Shown here: positions 22,075-28,785 of the stretch, in pieces
Layout of the letters: each line of letters begins with the position of its first letter
How positions within the stretch are numbered: the stretch's first letter is position 1
Translations under genes and position numbers: made by a program
The notes under the pieces: model-generated
What the model saw: only the letters and a program-made list of their open reading frames with translations
Told to the model about the DNA's origin: nothing
Database searches by the model: none
Source: a virus
Length of the DNA: 43,868 nt
Reading direction: 5' to 3' (one strand)
IMG/VR virus record: IMGVR_UViG_3300024265_000019
Location: 1 to 43,868 of that record

Positions 22075-22408
22075 AAGCATTATAAACCCTTTAATATTTG
22101 GACGAGAAGGTATTGATGATAATGCGTGGAAGATAAGGACTAGCGTAACAAATAGCAAGTTAATGTCGAACCTTAGAATTCGGTGTCAGAACACTTATTT
22201 ATTCATATCAGAACAAGGTATTAGAAAGCCAAATATCTTTAATCTAATATTGTTAATTGATGAGCCAGGTGATTTTTACTTCAATAGGATTACGCTTGGA
22301 AAAGGTCAGATAAACAACCAAGAACACCGAGTTATAGTGAAAGGTATTTTGTACGACCTTTTTAGAAAATCAATTGAAGATAAGCTACAAGGAATTGACA
22401 CAAAATGA
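22064..22408 (+). CDS. Hypothetical protein
   Basis: 114 aa; start overlaps the coiled-coil gene by 11 bases. Mixed alpha/beta, with NTYLFISEQGIRKPNIFNLILLID and DFYFNRITLGKGQINNQEH suggesting beta strands, then a helical end (VKGILYDLFRKSIEDKLQ). It ends in GIDTK, where Gly-Ile-Asp is encoded by the first GGAATTGAC leader repeat. No family recognised. Confidence 0.6.
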   Translation: MNIKSIINPLIFGREGIDDNAWKIRTSVTNSKLMSNLRIRCQNTYLFISEQGIRKPNIFNLILLIDEPGDFYFNRITLGKGQINNQEHRVIVKGILYDLFRKSIEDKLQGIDTK

Positions 22409-22548
22409 AACTTCTTATAGATGCGCTTATTTTATGCGGGTTACTCCTTAATAGAGATAACATTGACCCAGATATTTATTTTATATTTATAATGTTTGGA
22501 GCGTTCTTTTTAGGCTACCACTTAAGAGAAGTACTAATTCAGGATTAA
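22405..22548 (+). CDS. Small membrane protein
   Basis: 47 aa; ATG at 22405 overlaps the previous TGA and has the GGAATTGAC leader in front. Two short hydrophobic segments (KLLIDALILCGLLL and IYFIFIMFGAFFLGY) suggest a membrane hairpin. It is too short for a confident family. Function unknown. Confidence 0.6.
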   Translation: MKLLIDALILCGLLLNRDNIDPDIYFIFIMFGAFFLGYHLREVLIQD

Positions 22549-22566
22549 CCAATAGGAAAAGACTAA

Positions 22567-22845
22567 ATGGCTACATCAGAAGAAATTATAAATAAAGTAT
22601 TTTCAACAACAGGATCAAAGATCACTGAAAAAGATATTAGTCTTATTGTGTACTTGGCAACCAAAAATAAAAGCGACAAAGAAATAATTGATGCCACGGT
22701 TCAAGCGGTCGAACATTTGCAACATAAACTTAAAAATCAACCCGATTCTATAGTGGATATTTTCCACACTGAGAATGAACGAATTCTTGTAGATGCAAAG
22801 AAAGTAGTTAATCAGATATTAAAATACATTAAAAGCAACCAATAG
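22567..22845 (+). CDS. Hypothetical helical protein
   Basis: 92 aa after the variant leader GGAAAAGAC. Predicted helical throughout (SEEIINKVFSTTGSKITEKD, IIDATVQAVEHLQHKLKNQ, ERILVDAKKVVNQILKYIK). No recognised family. Its start region (ACTAAATGGCTACAT) resembles the conserved ACTAAATGGACTACAT start of other genes in this cluster. Confidence 0.6.
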   Translation: MATSEEIINKVFSTTGSKITEKDISLIVYLATKNKSDKEIIDATVQAVEHLQHKLKNQPDSIVDIFHTENERILVDAKKVVNQILKYIKSNQ

Positions 22846-22856
22846 GAATTGACTAA

Positions 22857-23144
22857 ATGGACTACATACCAAAATTCTGCGCCTTGTGTATTGATGATGA
22901 AGAAACTATCGGTTTTTCAGGTTGTGGAGATACGCCAGAGGAAGCATTTCAAGAATTCATAAGTAACGGCGAGTTTGAAGATCAGTGCGCTGATTGGATT
23001 GCCGCTCCAGGTGATGACGTTGATATATACATTTATTCTGTGGTTGATGTTAAAGAATCTGATTGGCCTGAAGAAGCTATAAATCCTAAATGGGAATGGT
23101 GTCTCGACAAGAAAGTAGAGACAAGAACTACTGAAGCAGTTTAA
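22857..23144 (+). CDS. Hypothetical acidic protein
   Basis: 95 aa, strongly acidic, with five cysteines (PKFCALCIDD, SGCGDTPEEAFQEF). The segment DTPEEAFQEFISNGEF is a helix-like motif seen in small phage proteins where a beta-hairpin precedes xTxEEAxxxF. It shares its first 4 residues (MDYI) and leader with the gene at 25795 and with the aborted frame at 23361. Function unknown. Confidence 0.6.
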   Translation: MDYIPKFCALCIDDEETIGFSGCGDTPEEAFQEFISNGEFEDQCADWIAAPGDDVDIYIYSVVDVKESDWPEEAINPKWEWCLDKKVETRTTEAV

Positions 23145-23162
23145 CAATAGGAATTGACTAAG

Positions 23163-23360
23163 ATGAACAATAAAGACGTATTTACATTTAGCCAAGGTGT
23201 CGTTCAGGGTAGAGGGGAGGTAGTTCTCAAAATTAAAGATATTATTTCCACTCAAATCTACGATCATCAAATTGAAACATTACATCAAAAGTTTAACTAT
23301 CACCGAGCATATAATAATTTAATGGGTGATTTAGAAAAGTTAACGCAAGGAATTGACTAA
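23163..23360 (+). CDS. Hypothetical protein
   Basis: 65 aa from ATG at 23163, which has AGGAA about 10 bases upstream; a TTG at 23154 lies inside the leader repeat. The protein is helical in its second half (HHQ-type heptads in HQIETLHQKFNYHRAYNNLMG) and ends LTQGID, where the last three residues come from the next leader repeat. Function unknown. Confidence 0.55.
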   Translation: MNNKDVFTFSQGVVQGRGEVVLKIKDIISTQIYDHQIETLHQKFNYHRAYNNLMGDLEKLTQGID

Positions 23361-23378
23361 ATGGACTACATAGGGTGA
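23361..23378 (+). other. Aborted five-codon frame (MDYIG) coupled to the methyltransferase start
   Basis: After a full leader repeat, ATG GAC TAC ATA GGG TGA begins exactly like the genes at 22857 and 25795 but stops after five codons. The methyltransferase GTG (23375) overlaps this stop (GTGA). It appears to be a retained gene start behind which the methyltransferase was inserted, now acting as a coupling minicistron. Confidence 0.6.
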
Positions 23379-24436
23379 AAGTTTTAGATTTATTTTCAGG
23401 CATTGGCGGCTTCTCTCTTGGGTTGGATAGAGCGGGATTTGAAACAGTTGCTTTCTGTGAAATTGAAAAATATCCCCGCAGCGTACTAAAAAAGCATTGG
23501 CCAGATGTACCGATCGCTTTAGATATTAGAAAACTAAGTTACAACTTTAAAACCAAACAACTTTTTTACAAGTATAAGGTGATTTATGTCGGATCAATTG
23601 AACTTATTTGCGGAGGATTCCCCTGCCAGCCATTTAGTATTGCCGGAAAGCAAGCGGGCAAAGAAGATGACCGTCACCTCTGGCCAGAAATGTTTAGGCT
23701 TATTAAGGAGGTCAGGCCCAGTTGGGTTATTGGCGAAAATGTTGCTGGGTTCATACCAATGGCACTCGACAATGTGTTATTTGACTTGGAAGGCGAAGGC
23801 TACGAAACACAATCATTTGTTATTCCAGCTTGCGCCGTCGGCGGTATCCATAGACGCGATCGGGTCTGGATTATTGCCAACACCGACAACGATGCATCGA
23901 GACTTAAGTTTGGGGGCTGCGCAAAGAGCGAAAAGCAAAGGTCAGCAAGTTCGACTTCAGGGCGCAGTGAAAATGCTCCAGACTCTGACCGCTGCGCCGA
24001 TGGGGAGCAACATTTGCATGAGGCGAGTTCGCAATCAAACTACGGTAAAAGAGCGGTTCATGATGTGGCCAACTCCGAATACGGGAGACGGCGTAAGAGG
24101 CGCGAGGATTCCAGGCGGAAAGCGCGGGGCGTTGTTGACGGATGTTCTGGGCAAGCACAAAGCATTATGGCCAACGCCAACGACCAGAGATTACAAAGGG
24201 AGCAGGTCGCCAGAGGCAATGAAGGCGTCGGGGCGAGATCCAATGACCAACAGTTTGCCGGATGCGATGGTTCACAGCCATTCAGACCCATCGAGCCACC
24301 GACTGAACCCGCTGTTCGTCACAGAGATGATGGGCTTCCCGATAACGTGGCTAGATTAAAAGCTCTTGGAAATGCGGTTGTTCCCCAGATACCAGAAATG
24401 ATTGGTAGGGCAATAATGGCGATAGAAGCTGATTAA
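23375..24436 (+). CDS. DNA cytosine-C5 methyltransferase
   Basis: 353 aa from GTG at 23375. Motif I is DLFSGIGGFSLGL (5-17). Motif IV GGFPCQPFS (80-88) has catalytic Cys84, motif VI is ENV (121-123), motif VIII is HRRDRVWIIA, and the C-terminal motifs IX-X include LKALGNAVVPQIPE. All catalytic elements are present, so it should be active. It would protect phage DNA from host restriction or mark it. Residues about 170-320, the recognition region, are low in hydrophobics and Arg/Ser/Asp-rich; here the DNA also encodes a second protein in another frame. No partner nuclease gene is visible, so it is a solitary enzyme. Confidence 0.92.
   Translation: MKVLDLFSGIGGFSLGLDRAGFETVAFCEIEKYPRSVLKKHWPDVPIALDIRKLSYNFKTKQLFYKYKVIYVGSIELICGGFPCQPFSIAGKQAGKEDDRHLWPEMFRLIKEVRPSWVIGENVAGFIPMALDNVLFDLEGEGYETQSFVIPACAVGGIHRRDRVWIIANTDNDASRLKFGGCAKSEKQRSASSTSGRSENAPDSDRCADGEQHLHEASSQSNYGKRAVHDVANSEYGRRRKRREDSRRKARGVVDGCSGQAQSIMANANDQRLQREQVARGNEGVGARSNDQQFAGCDGSQPFRPIEPPTEPAVRHRDDGLPDNVARLKALGNAVVPQIPEMIGRAIMAIEAD
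23586..24359 (+). CDS. Conserved protein encoded in another frame inside the methyltransferase gene
   Basis: 257 aa; ATG at 23586 has AAGGTG five bases upstream. The N-terminus (SDQLNLFAEDSPASHLVLP), the middle (GSYQWHSTMCYLTWKAKATKHNH, QLAPSAVS), three PTP repeats (LLPTPTTMHRD, MWPTPNTGDG, LWPTPTTRDYKG) and the end (HRLNPLFVTEMMGFPITWLD) match a family I know from many phages and bacteria next to or inside dcm-type genes. The PTP repeats are read from the same bases as the ANxD-type repeats in the enzyme's variable region. Function unknown; a role with the methyltransferase is inference. Confidence 0.75.
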   Translation: MSDQLNLFAEDSPASHLVLPESKRAKKMTVTSGQKCLGLLRRSGPVGLLAKMLLGSYQWHSTMCYLTWKAKATKHNHLLFQLAPSAVSIDAIGSGLLPTPTTMHRDLSLGAAQRAKSKGQQVRLQGAVKMLQTLTAAPMGSNICMRRVRNQTTVKERFMMWPTPNTGDGVRGARIPGGKRGALLTDVLGKHKALWPTPTTRDYKGSRSPEAMKASGRDPMTNSLPDAMVHSHSDPSSHRLNPLFVTEMMGFPITWLD

Positions 24437-24484
24437 CGGCTTTCCGCTGAAATAAACAACTAATTTTAAATACAGGAATTGACC

Positions 24485-24742
24485 ATGAACGTGTATAGAT
24501 TAAATGATGTTGATTGGTATATGGCTGAAACACTTGAAGCGGCAATACTGGCTTGTGAGGCTGATGTCGGAGAGAGTAGAGAAGAGATTATTAGCGAGCC
24601 ATATAAATTAACCGATGAAGAATTAAAAACTAGTGAGTTTAATTTTGAGGACGGTACTAAGGTTTCATTTAAAGAATATCTTGAGGCATTTATTGAACGT
24701 AATGATATAGAGCCTCAGTTTTTCGCAACAACAGAGTTTTAA
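24485..24742 (+). CDS. Hypothetical acidic protein
   Basis: 85 aa from ATG at 24485 after leader repeat AGGAATTGACC. The sequence begins NVYRLNDVDWYMAETLEAAI, similar in layout to small phage proteins with a W-[YV]-x-A-x-[ST]-x-E-x-A start. It continues acidic to the end (FKEYLEAFIERNDIEPQFF). No established function. Separated from the methyltransferase by about 50 bases. Confidence 0.6.
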   Translation: MNVYRLNDVDWYMAETLEAAILACEADVGESREEIISEPYKLTDEELKTSEFNFEDGTKVSFKEYLEAFIERNDIEPQFFATTEF

Positions 24743-24758
24743 ACAGGAATTGACACAG

Positions 24759-25016
24759 ATGACACTTAGCGAACAAACACCAATAGGACTAGATGCTTTA
24801 ACGCTCTGTCGATATATAAAAAGTTGCGTGACTTTAGATCAACTAAAGGTTTGCGACAATATCCTTTGGAATTTCAGGCGCAAATATAAAGGTGAATCGG
24901 AAATAAAAGTAATGCTATTTGGAAATACTTATTTATCTTGGTTTTCTTCGCTTGTTGCGCAGTATGACTCCAAAGCCCACGACCTTATCATTAAAGGAAT
25001 TGACACAGATGATTAA
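24759..25016 (+). CDS. Hypothetical protein
   Basis: 85 aa from ATG at 24759, behind leader repeat AGGAATTGACACAG; the TTG inside the repeat (24750) is a poor start. Helical and Trp-containing (ILWNFRRKYKGESEIKVM, YLSWFSSLVAQYDSKAHD). It ends KGIDTDD, partly encoded by the next leader repeat. Function unknown. Confidence 0.6.
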   Translation: MTLSEQTPIGLDALTLCRYIKSCVTLDQLKVCDNILWNFRRKYKGESEIKVMLFGNTYLSWFSSLVAQYDSKAHDLIIKGIDTDD

Positions 25017-25218
25017 ATTAAACGTAGAACTAATACCTTTTAATATCCCTAACTACGTGATCGTTAAGCGTCCACCAAGACCAAGAAATCAAGGCTTTGA
25101 AGAAGGACCGAAATATCACATATCTGAATTAGATGAGGATACATTGAACCAACTTTGCGATCAGTTTAAATCTGATGTATTAGCCAAAGCCAGAGCAGGA
25201 AAAGACCAGGATGAGTGA
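25009..25218 (+). CDS. Hypothetical small protein
   Basis: 69 aa from ATG at 25009, overlapping the previous gene by 8 bases and preceded by the leader repeat. The N-terminal beta segment (KLNVELIPFNIPNYVIVK) is followed by a proline/arginine turn (RPPRPRNQGFEEGP) and an acidic helix. A longer frame upstream lies inside the preceding gene. Function unknown. Confidence 0.6.
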   Translation: MIKLNVELIPFNIPNYVIVKRPPRPRNQGFEEGPKYHISELDEDTLNQLCDQFKSDVLAKARAGKDQDE

Positions 25219-25426
25219 AAACAACATTTATACATACGTGGTTAATCATGGTGACGAATCGCCTTCTGTTGGCGCTGGCTCTGATGTTAACGGAGGTAAA
25301 TTGCAAGCGGTTATGTTTGATGATGCTCTCTTAAAGCTTGAAAAAATGGAAGAGTTTCTAAATGAGCTGAGAGAAGAAACTGATTGCAATAAGACTCAAT
25401 ATTCTATTGACGATTTTTTGAATTAA
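25211..25426 (+). CDS. Hypothetical small acidic protein
   Basis: 71 aa; ATG at 25211 overlaps the previous stop by 8 bases. Acidic, with SVGAGSDVNGGKLQAVMFDDALLKLEKMEEFLNEL giving a Gly-rich turn followed by a helix. No family recognised. The next gene has its own RBS (AGGAG at 25427-25431). Confidence 0.6.
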   Translation: MSENNIYTYVVNHGDESPSVGAGSDVNGGKLQAVMFDDALLKLEKMEEFLNELREETDCNKTQYSIDDFLN

Positions 25427-25437
25427 AGGAGTATATG

Positions 25438-25794
25438 ATGAAAAGTGAATTAGCAATAAAGCGGGAAGCATGGTTTAAAAGTGATGAAGCTATTAAGTGC
25501 TTAAATACCGCAACTTTAACTGCGGGTCCATATCTTAAGCATAGGTTAGAACGAGCATTCTTAGCTGGGGCAAAAGCAATGGATGATAAGCGGAGCGATA
25601 GTTTTGAAGCGGCTTTAAAGCCTGCAATAGAGTACCTAAAAGGCTGCCACCCGCATTGCTCCGTTATCGTTACATCACTTCACGCAGAGCTGTTAGAGGG
25701 TGTAGAGGTTATTAATGAAGAGGTTCCAGAGCTTTTTGAAGGTACACTAGAAAGCCTAAATAAGCTAACTCATAACTTACAGGTAAAAGACTAA
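25438..25794 (+). CDS. Hypothetical protein
   Basis: 118 aa; ATG codons at 25435 and 25438 are both possible, and the second has better spacing from AGGAG. Helical, with AIKREAWFKSDEAIKCLNTA and LKHRLERAFLAGAKAMDDKR in the first half. The second half contains HPHCSVIVTSLHAELLEGV. The arrangement ExAFxAG in the middle is common in small phage proteins of unknown role. Function unknown. Confidence 0.6.
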   Translation: MKSELAIKREAWFKSDEAIKCLNTATLTAGPYLKHRLERAFLAGAKAMDDKRSDSFEAALKPAIEYLKGCHPHCSVIVTSLHAELLEGVEVINEEVPELFEGTLESLNKLTHNLQVKD

Positions 25795-25998
25795 ATGGAC
25801 TACATACCGGAACCGATAGAAATAGAGGCTGAATCAAAAAGGCTTGTTTCAATATTTGGCGATTTAGCCGAAAAAGTCTGTGATGAGATATTGGATAAAG
25901 CTATTAGTGGTTATGACTGGGACGCAGAACACGAACTTCCACTGTACCAAGGCGTTAAATTATATATCAAAAAACAGCAAGGAATTGACCGTGATTAA
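25795..25998 (+). CDS. Hypothetical small acidic protein
   Basis: 67 aa. Starts MDYIPEP, sharing its first codons and the ACTAAATGGACTACATACC context with the gene at 22857 and the aborted frame at 23361. It is acidic and helical with FGDLAEKVCDEILDKAISGYDW and ends QQGIDRD, encoded by the last leader repeat. Function unknown. Confidence 0.6.
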   Translation: MDYIPEPIEIEAESKRLVSIFGDLAEKVCDEILDKAISGYDWDAEHELPLYQGVKLYIKKQQGIDRD

Positions 25999-26194
25999 GT
26001 TATTAGAATCAATTTTCAATATCAAAATAATTAAACGACACAACTTTGATCTGTTAAAGCAAAGCGTTGATAACGTAGCTAAAATATACAAAGTTAAAGC
26101 GGGAGACTCCTATCATAATTGGGACTCTAAAGCTGAATTTAAACTAACTGATATTTCAGATATTTGCGTTGCTGAAAACATACTAAGCGATTAG
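25991..26194 (+). CDS. Hypothetical small protein
   Basis: 67 aa from GTG at 25991, overlapping the previous gene by 8 bases behind the leader repeat. Basic first half (FNIKIIKRHNFDLLKQSVDNVAKIY) and mixed second half (SYHNWDSKAEFKLTDISDI). No family recognised. It is followed by an AT-rich gap of 106 bases with no clear promoter beyond a TTGACT hexamer at 26228-26233. Confidence 0.55.
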   Translation: MIKLLESIFNIKIIKRHNFDLLKQSVDNVAKIYKVKAGDSYHNWDSKAEFKLTDISDICVAENILSD

Positions 26195-26300
26195 CGGCTT
26201 TACTGGTAACTCAATAACCATCAGTGCTTGACTATATGTTTTAATAGGTTTAAGGTTAAGTTATGTAGTAAATAGTTAAGAAAACAAAGGTTTGACATAC

Positions 26301-26897
26301 ATGGCATTAGAGCATTTAATCACTAAAAAAGGGCGGGACTGGTTATTCAAAATAACTAAATTAGATAGCCCTTGGTATTTTCGCGACTGGTGTTTATTGG
26401 CCTTCTTTATGGGTTCACCTTGTACGATATTAGAGTTAAACAAAATCACTATTTCAGATGTATTAAGTGGAGATATAATTAATAAAAAATTCACTATTCG
26501 AGGTGATAAGGCATTAAACGGCGAATACAGAATAATGTACATCAATGAGGATCTTACTAAGTTGCTAAGAAATTATATTAAATCGATGGCTAATGTATAT
26601 GAAAATGAACTCTTATTTAGAACCTTAAAAGGTGAAGGGTTTGCAATAACAAAAGTTAAAGGCAAGGAGAGAGCAGACTCTCTAACCCGTCATATATTAG
26701 ATCTTTTACGTGAGTCTGGTATAGAGCAGCCAAGCGCAAAATCAGGCCGCAGAACGTTTGCTACGACAGCTTATAGAAACGGAATACACGTATCTGTAAT
26801 CCATCATTTACTAGGTAATAAAATGCTTAAAACGACTGAGCGATTAATTAATAGCGACCCGTTGACTATGGGCGAAGTATCCATTAACGCTTATTAA
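26301..26897 (+). CDS. Tyrosine-recombinase-fold protein lacking catalytic residues
   Basis: 198 aa from ATG at 26301. The layout is that of a phage integrase catalytic domain: FFMGSPCTILELNKITISDV (box I region), SGRRTFATTAYRNGIHVSVIHHLLGNKMLKTTERLI (box II region). By alignment to the usual pattern the box I Arg is Thr42, the box II His is not conserved, Arg150 is kept, the LGH histidine is Asn173, and the nucleophile Tyr in the TxRY position is Leu182. There is no N-terminal core-binding domain. It is therefore unlikely to cut DNA and may be a DNA-binding relic or regulator. Confidence 0.75.
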   Translation: MALEHLITKKGRDWLFKITKLDSPWYFRDWCLLAFFMGSPCTILELNKITISDVLSGDIINKKFTIRGDKALNGEYRIMYINEDLTKLLRNYIKSMANVYENELLFRTLKGEGFAITKVKGKERADSLTRHILDLLRESGIEQPSAKSGRRTFATTAYRNGIHVSVIHHLLGNKMLKTTERLINSDPLTMGEVSINAY

Positions 26898-26909
26898 CTG
26901 GAGATAGAA

Positions 26910-27074
26910 ATGAATGGTTTTCAAGAAAAAGTAGTTGAGAGAGCAGAAAGAAATATTCATGCGCTGTCAACTTGGGAGTGTGAATTTATCGAAAGTTTGC
27001 AGGATAAGCCTGATAATTACGAACTCACCGATAAGCAGAACCACATTTTAAATAAGATATCTGAAAAGGTTTAA
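26910..27074 (+). CDS. Hypothetical small protein
   Basis: 54 aa; GGAGA six bases before ATG. Helical and charged (FQEKVVERAERNIHALSTWECEFIESL and LTDKQNHILNKISEKV). The ending LTxKQxxILNKI resembles the tail of several short phage proteins that may bind nucleic acids. No assignment. It lies between the integrase-fold gene and a YopX-like gene. Confidence 0.55.
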   Translation: MNGFQEKVVERAERNIHALSTWECEFIESLQDKPDNYELTDKQNHILNKISEKV

Positions 27075-27076
27075 TC

Positions 27077-27469
27077 ATGAAAATTAGATTTAGAGTGTGG
27101 GATCATCAAGAAAACCAGTTCGTGACAGAGCCTGTTTATGTTGGTGAAAACGGCATTGTTCTTGAGTGTGAGAAAGAATTCACCGATTGTGCTGACCCTG
27201 ACAGGCTGGAAGCCTCGCAGTTTACAGGGCTTAATGATGGTACGCAGTGGATGCTTAGGCCAGAAAAGTACATCGACATTAAAGAGGAAGACTGGAAAGG
27301 AATACCAATTTTCGAGGGTGACAGAGTTCAATGGGTTAATGGAGATACTAAACAGCAAGAAAGCGCTATTGTTGATTGGGATGATGAGTATGCAGGTTTT
27401 GGCTTTCAATCACATTGCTTGGACTGGAATCACGCGCTTAAAGTTATCGGCAATATTTACGAAAAATAA
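27077..27469 (+). CDS. YopX-family protein
   Basis: 130 aa. KIRFRVWDHQENQFV at the N-terminus, ASQFTGLNDG in the middle, GIPIFEGDRVQW (about 76-87) and LKVIGNIYEK at the C-terminus are the ordered hallmarks of YopX proteins, which are common in phage early regions and have no proven function. Compared with the usual pattern, about 20 residues (QWMLRPEKYIDIKEEDW) are inserted between QFTGL and the IFEGD loop. Confidence 0.82.
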   Translation: MKIRFRVWDHQENQFVTEPVYVGENGIVLECEKEFTDCADPDRLEASQFTGLNDGTQWMLRPEKYIDIKEEDWKGIPIFEGDRVQWVNGDTKQQESAIVDWDDEYAGFGFQSHCLDWNHALKVIGNIYEK

Positions 27470-27487
27470 TTACAGGGAAGCTATAAC

Positions 27488-27841
27488 GTGACCGAATGGA
27501 TAACAATCCCATGGTTTTTAAGAGGTAAATTTAAGATGAATGAATTAATTATTAGATCGATTAAGAACGCGCTCGGTACAAAAATACATGACTTCAAGAT
27601 CAGGCTGGATGAAGTGCTAGTAGATGATGATATCTATTCTGCCACATTTTCTTTTGAACCTAAACCAATCGACCATCCTGAAGTTAAACTGGTTAATGCT
27701 AATAAACACATCTTTCAGTTTGATGTTGATAAAGATGATAACAATGTTTATATGATTTGGGGTGAAGACGACCAAATGGAAGTAATAGCCGCAAACATCT
27801 ATGCGTCATTATATTGGTATCAAATAACCGAGTCGGTGTAA
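27488..27841 (+). CDS. Hypothetical protein
   Basis: 117 aa from GTG at 27488 with AGGGAAG upstream. An internal ATG at 27536 with its own AGAGGT could give a 101-residue form; both starts look usable. The mature-looking part is alpha/beta (RSIKNALGTKIHDFKIRLDEV, SATFSFEPKPIDHPEVKLV, IWGEDDQMEVIAANIYASLYWY). No family recognised. Confidence 0.55.
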   Translation: MTEWITIPWFLRGKFKMNELIIRSIKNALGTKIHDFKIRLDEVLVDDDIYSATFSFEPKPIDHPEVKLVNANKHIFQFDVDKDDNNVYMIWGEDDQMEVIAANIYASLYWYQITESV

Positions 27842-27856
27842 ATAGGGAAACTTAAA

Positions 27857-28060
27857 ATGAACAGAGAATCATACGATGAAGGCTATAAAAAAGGGAAAAA
27901 CTGGAAGCATAACTATGTTCCTGGTGGCCCGTTCGCCTGTGATGCTGAGAGTCGAGAAGAGAGAAAAGTTTGGCTTGAAGGGTTTCATGATGGGCTAGAG
28001 GTAAACCGATACAAAAAAACCGATAACGTCAAAGAGCTACTTAGTTCACTTAGCAAATAG
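27857..28060 (+). CDS. Hypothetical small protein
   Basis: 67 aa. ESYDEGYKKGKNW and REERKVWLEGFHDGLEV contain the Y-x-x-G-x-x-x-G and WLxGFxxG patterns of small phage proteins related to ribosome-modulation-factor-like sequences, where a G-x-x-A/W-W-L-x-G-W motif is typical. The similarity is limited and the function unknown. Preceded by an AGGGAA leader. Confidence 0.55.
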   Translation: MNRESYDEGYKKGKNWKHNYVPGGPFACDAESREERKVWLEGFHDGLEVNRYKKTDNVKELLSSLSK

Positions 28061-28071
28061 GGAAAGTTTGA

Positions 28072-28395
28072 GTGAACGTTGAGCTAATAATATCGGCATT
28101 GAGAAATTCAGACCGCTATATTGAAGCGATCTATTCTCAGGGTAGTTGTTACCAATTTCATTTGTTTCTAAAGGTTGTATGTCCTCAAGCGACCCCTTTA
28201 ATTAACGCCGCAAAGGATCATGTGATTACAGAAATAGACGGCTATTACTACGACATAATAGGTTTTGTTGATAGTGATGGCTTTACCCCTATGACGGCTG
28301 AAGATATGGAGGAAGCAAAAAACTGGAGTTTTTCAAGGTCGATGGCTTTATCAATAGGTGAGTGCCAACACTGTGAAGAGCCAATACTAATCTAA
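28072..28395 (+). CDS. Hypothetical protein
   Basis: 107 aa from GTG at 28072. Middle part LFLKVVCPQATPLINAAKDHVITEIDGYYYDIIG describes a compact alpha/beta domain that resembles a small phage family in which an F-x-x-x-L-K-x-x-[FC]-P segment precedes HxxxxIxxxYYDIxG. The C-terminus ends CQHCEEPILI with a CxxC. Function unknown. Confidence 0.6.
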   Translation: MNVELIISALRNSDRYIEAIYSQGSCYQFHLFLKVVCPQATPLINAAKDHVITEIDGYYYDIIGFVDSDGFTPMTAEDMEEAKNWSFSRSMALSIGECQHCEEPILI

Positions 28396-28410
28396 CCAAG
28401 GGAAGTTAAA

Positions 28411-28578
28411 ATGATTATCAAGCTAGAAAATAGACCAAGATTAATAGCAGACAAATCCGTCGATAGATGGTTTGTTGTTGGATCAAGTAATTTATCGGGT
28501 TTTTGGCCAACCTTCGAAGGTGCAAAAGAATGTCTTGAAGAAGAAGGTAAATCAGCCGTTAGATCAGATAACCAATAA
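28411..28578 (+). CDS. Hypothetical small protein
   Basis: 55 aa behind AGGGAAGTTAAA. IIKLENRPRLIADKSVDRWFVVGSSN followed by GFWPTFEGAKECLEEEGK gives a beta strand set and a helix beginning W-P-T-F-E-x-A, similar in layout to small proteins that modify or bind nucleic acid, but unassigned. Confidence 0.55.
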   Translation: MIIKLENRPRLIADKSVDRWFVVGSSNLSGFWPTFEGAKECLEEEGKSAVRSDNQ

Positions 28579-28594
28579 CCTCGGAATTTTTGAC

Positions 28595-28768
28595 ATGAAT
28601 ATATTATCGTTCAAAAAGAAGGGTTTATTTCAAGTTCATTGGCAAGTAAAAGCCACTGGATTTAAAAGTTGCGGCCAACCCGTTAGTGAAAACTGTGCTA
28701 ACGCAAGCGCCAATTATGCGAACGCACAACACCCTGATATTTTACATTGGGTTGAACCCGCTAATTAA
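28595..28768 (+). CDS. Hypothetical small protein
   Basis: 57 aa from ATG at 28595 with CGGAAT upstream; a longer in-frame ORF upstream overlaps the previous gene and is unlikely. FQVHWQVKATGFKSCGQPVS and CANASANYANAQHPDILHWVE give two cysteines and an Asn/Ala-rich middle. The second half resembles a repeated N-A motif. Function unknown. Confidence 0.5.
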   Translation: MNILSFKKKGLFQVHWQVKATGFKSCGQPVSENCANASANYANAQHPDILHWVEPAN

Positions 28769-28785
28769 TATAGGAATTTTTAACC

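Larger units (their letters stand above)
22391..25989 (+). repeat. Dispersed GGAATTGAC leader repeats (eight copies)
   Basis: GGAATTGAC occurs at 22391, 22845, 23150, 23349, 24475, 24746, 24996 and 25981, always just before a start codon; a variant GGAAAAGAC is at 22555. It provides the RBS (AGGA) and spacer, and where it overlaps the previous gene it encodes a terminal Gly-Ile-Asp. A 25-bp exact copy joins 22844-22868 and 23348-23372. It looks like a modular gene-joining sequence. Confidence 0.85.

Noticed and set aside
23904-24291. Minus-strand frames opposite the methyltransferase
   Set aside because: They are antisense shadows of a region already explained by two plus-strand frames and have no RBS or family features.
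27138-27491. 117-codon frame overlapping the YopX-like gene
   Set aside because: It lies in a second frame of the clearly recognised YopX-like gene, with shadow composition and no RBS.
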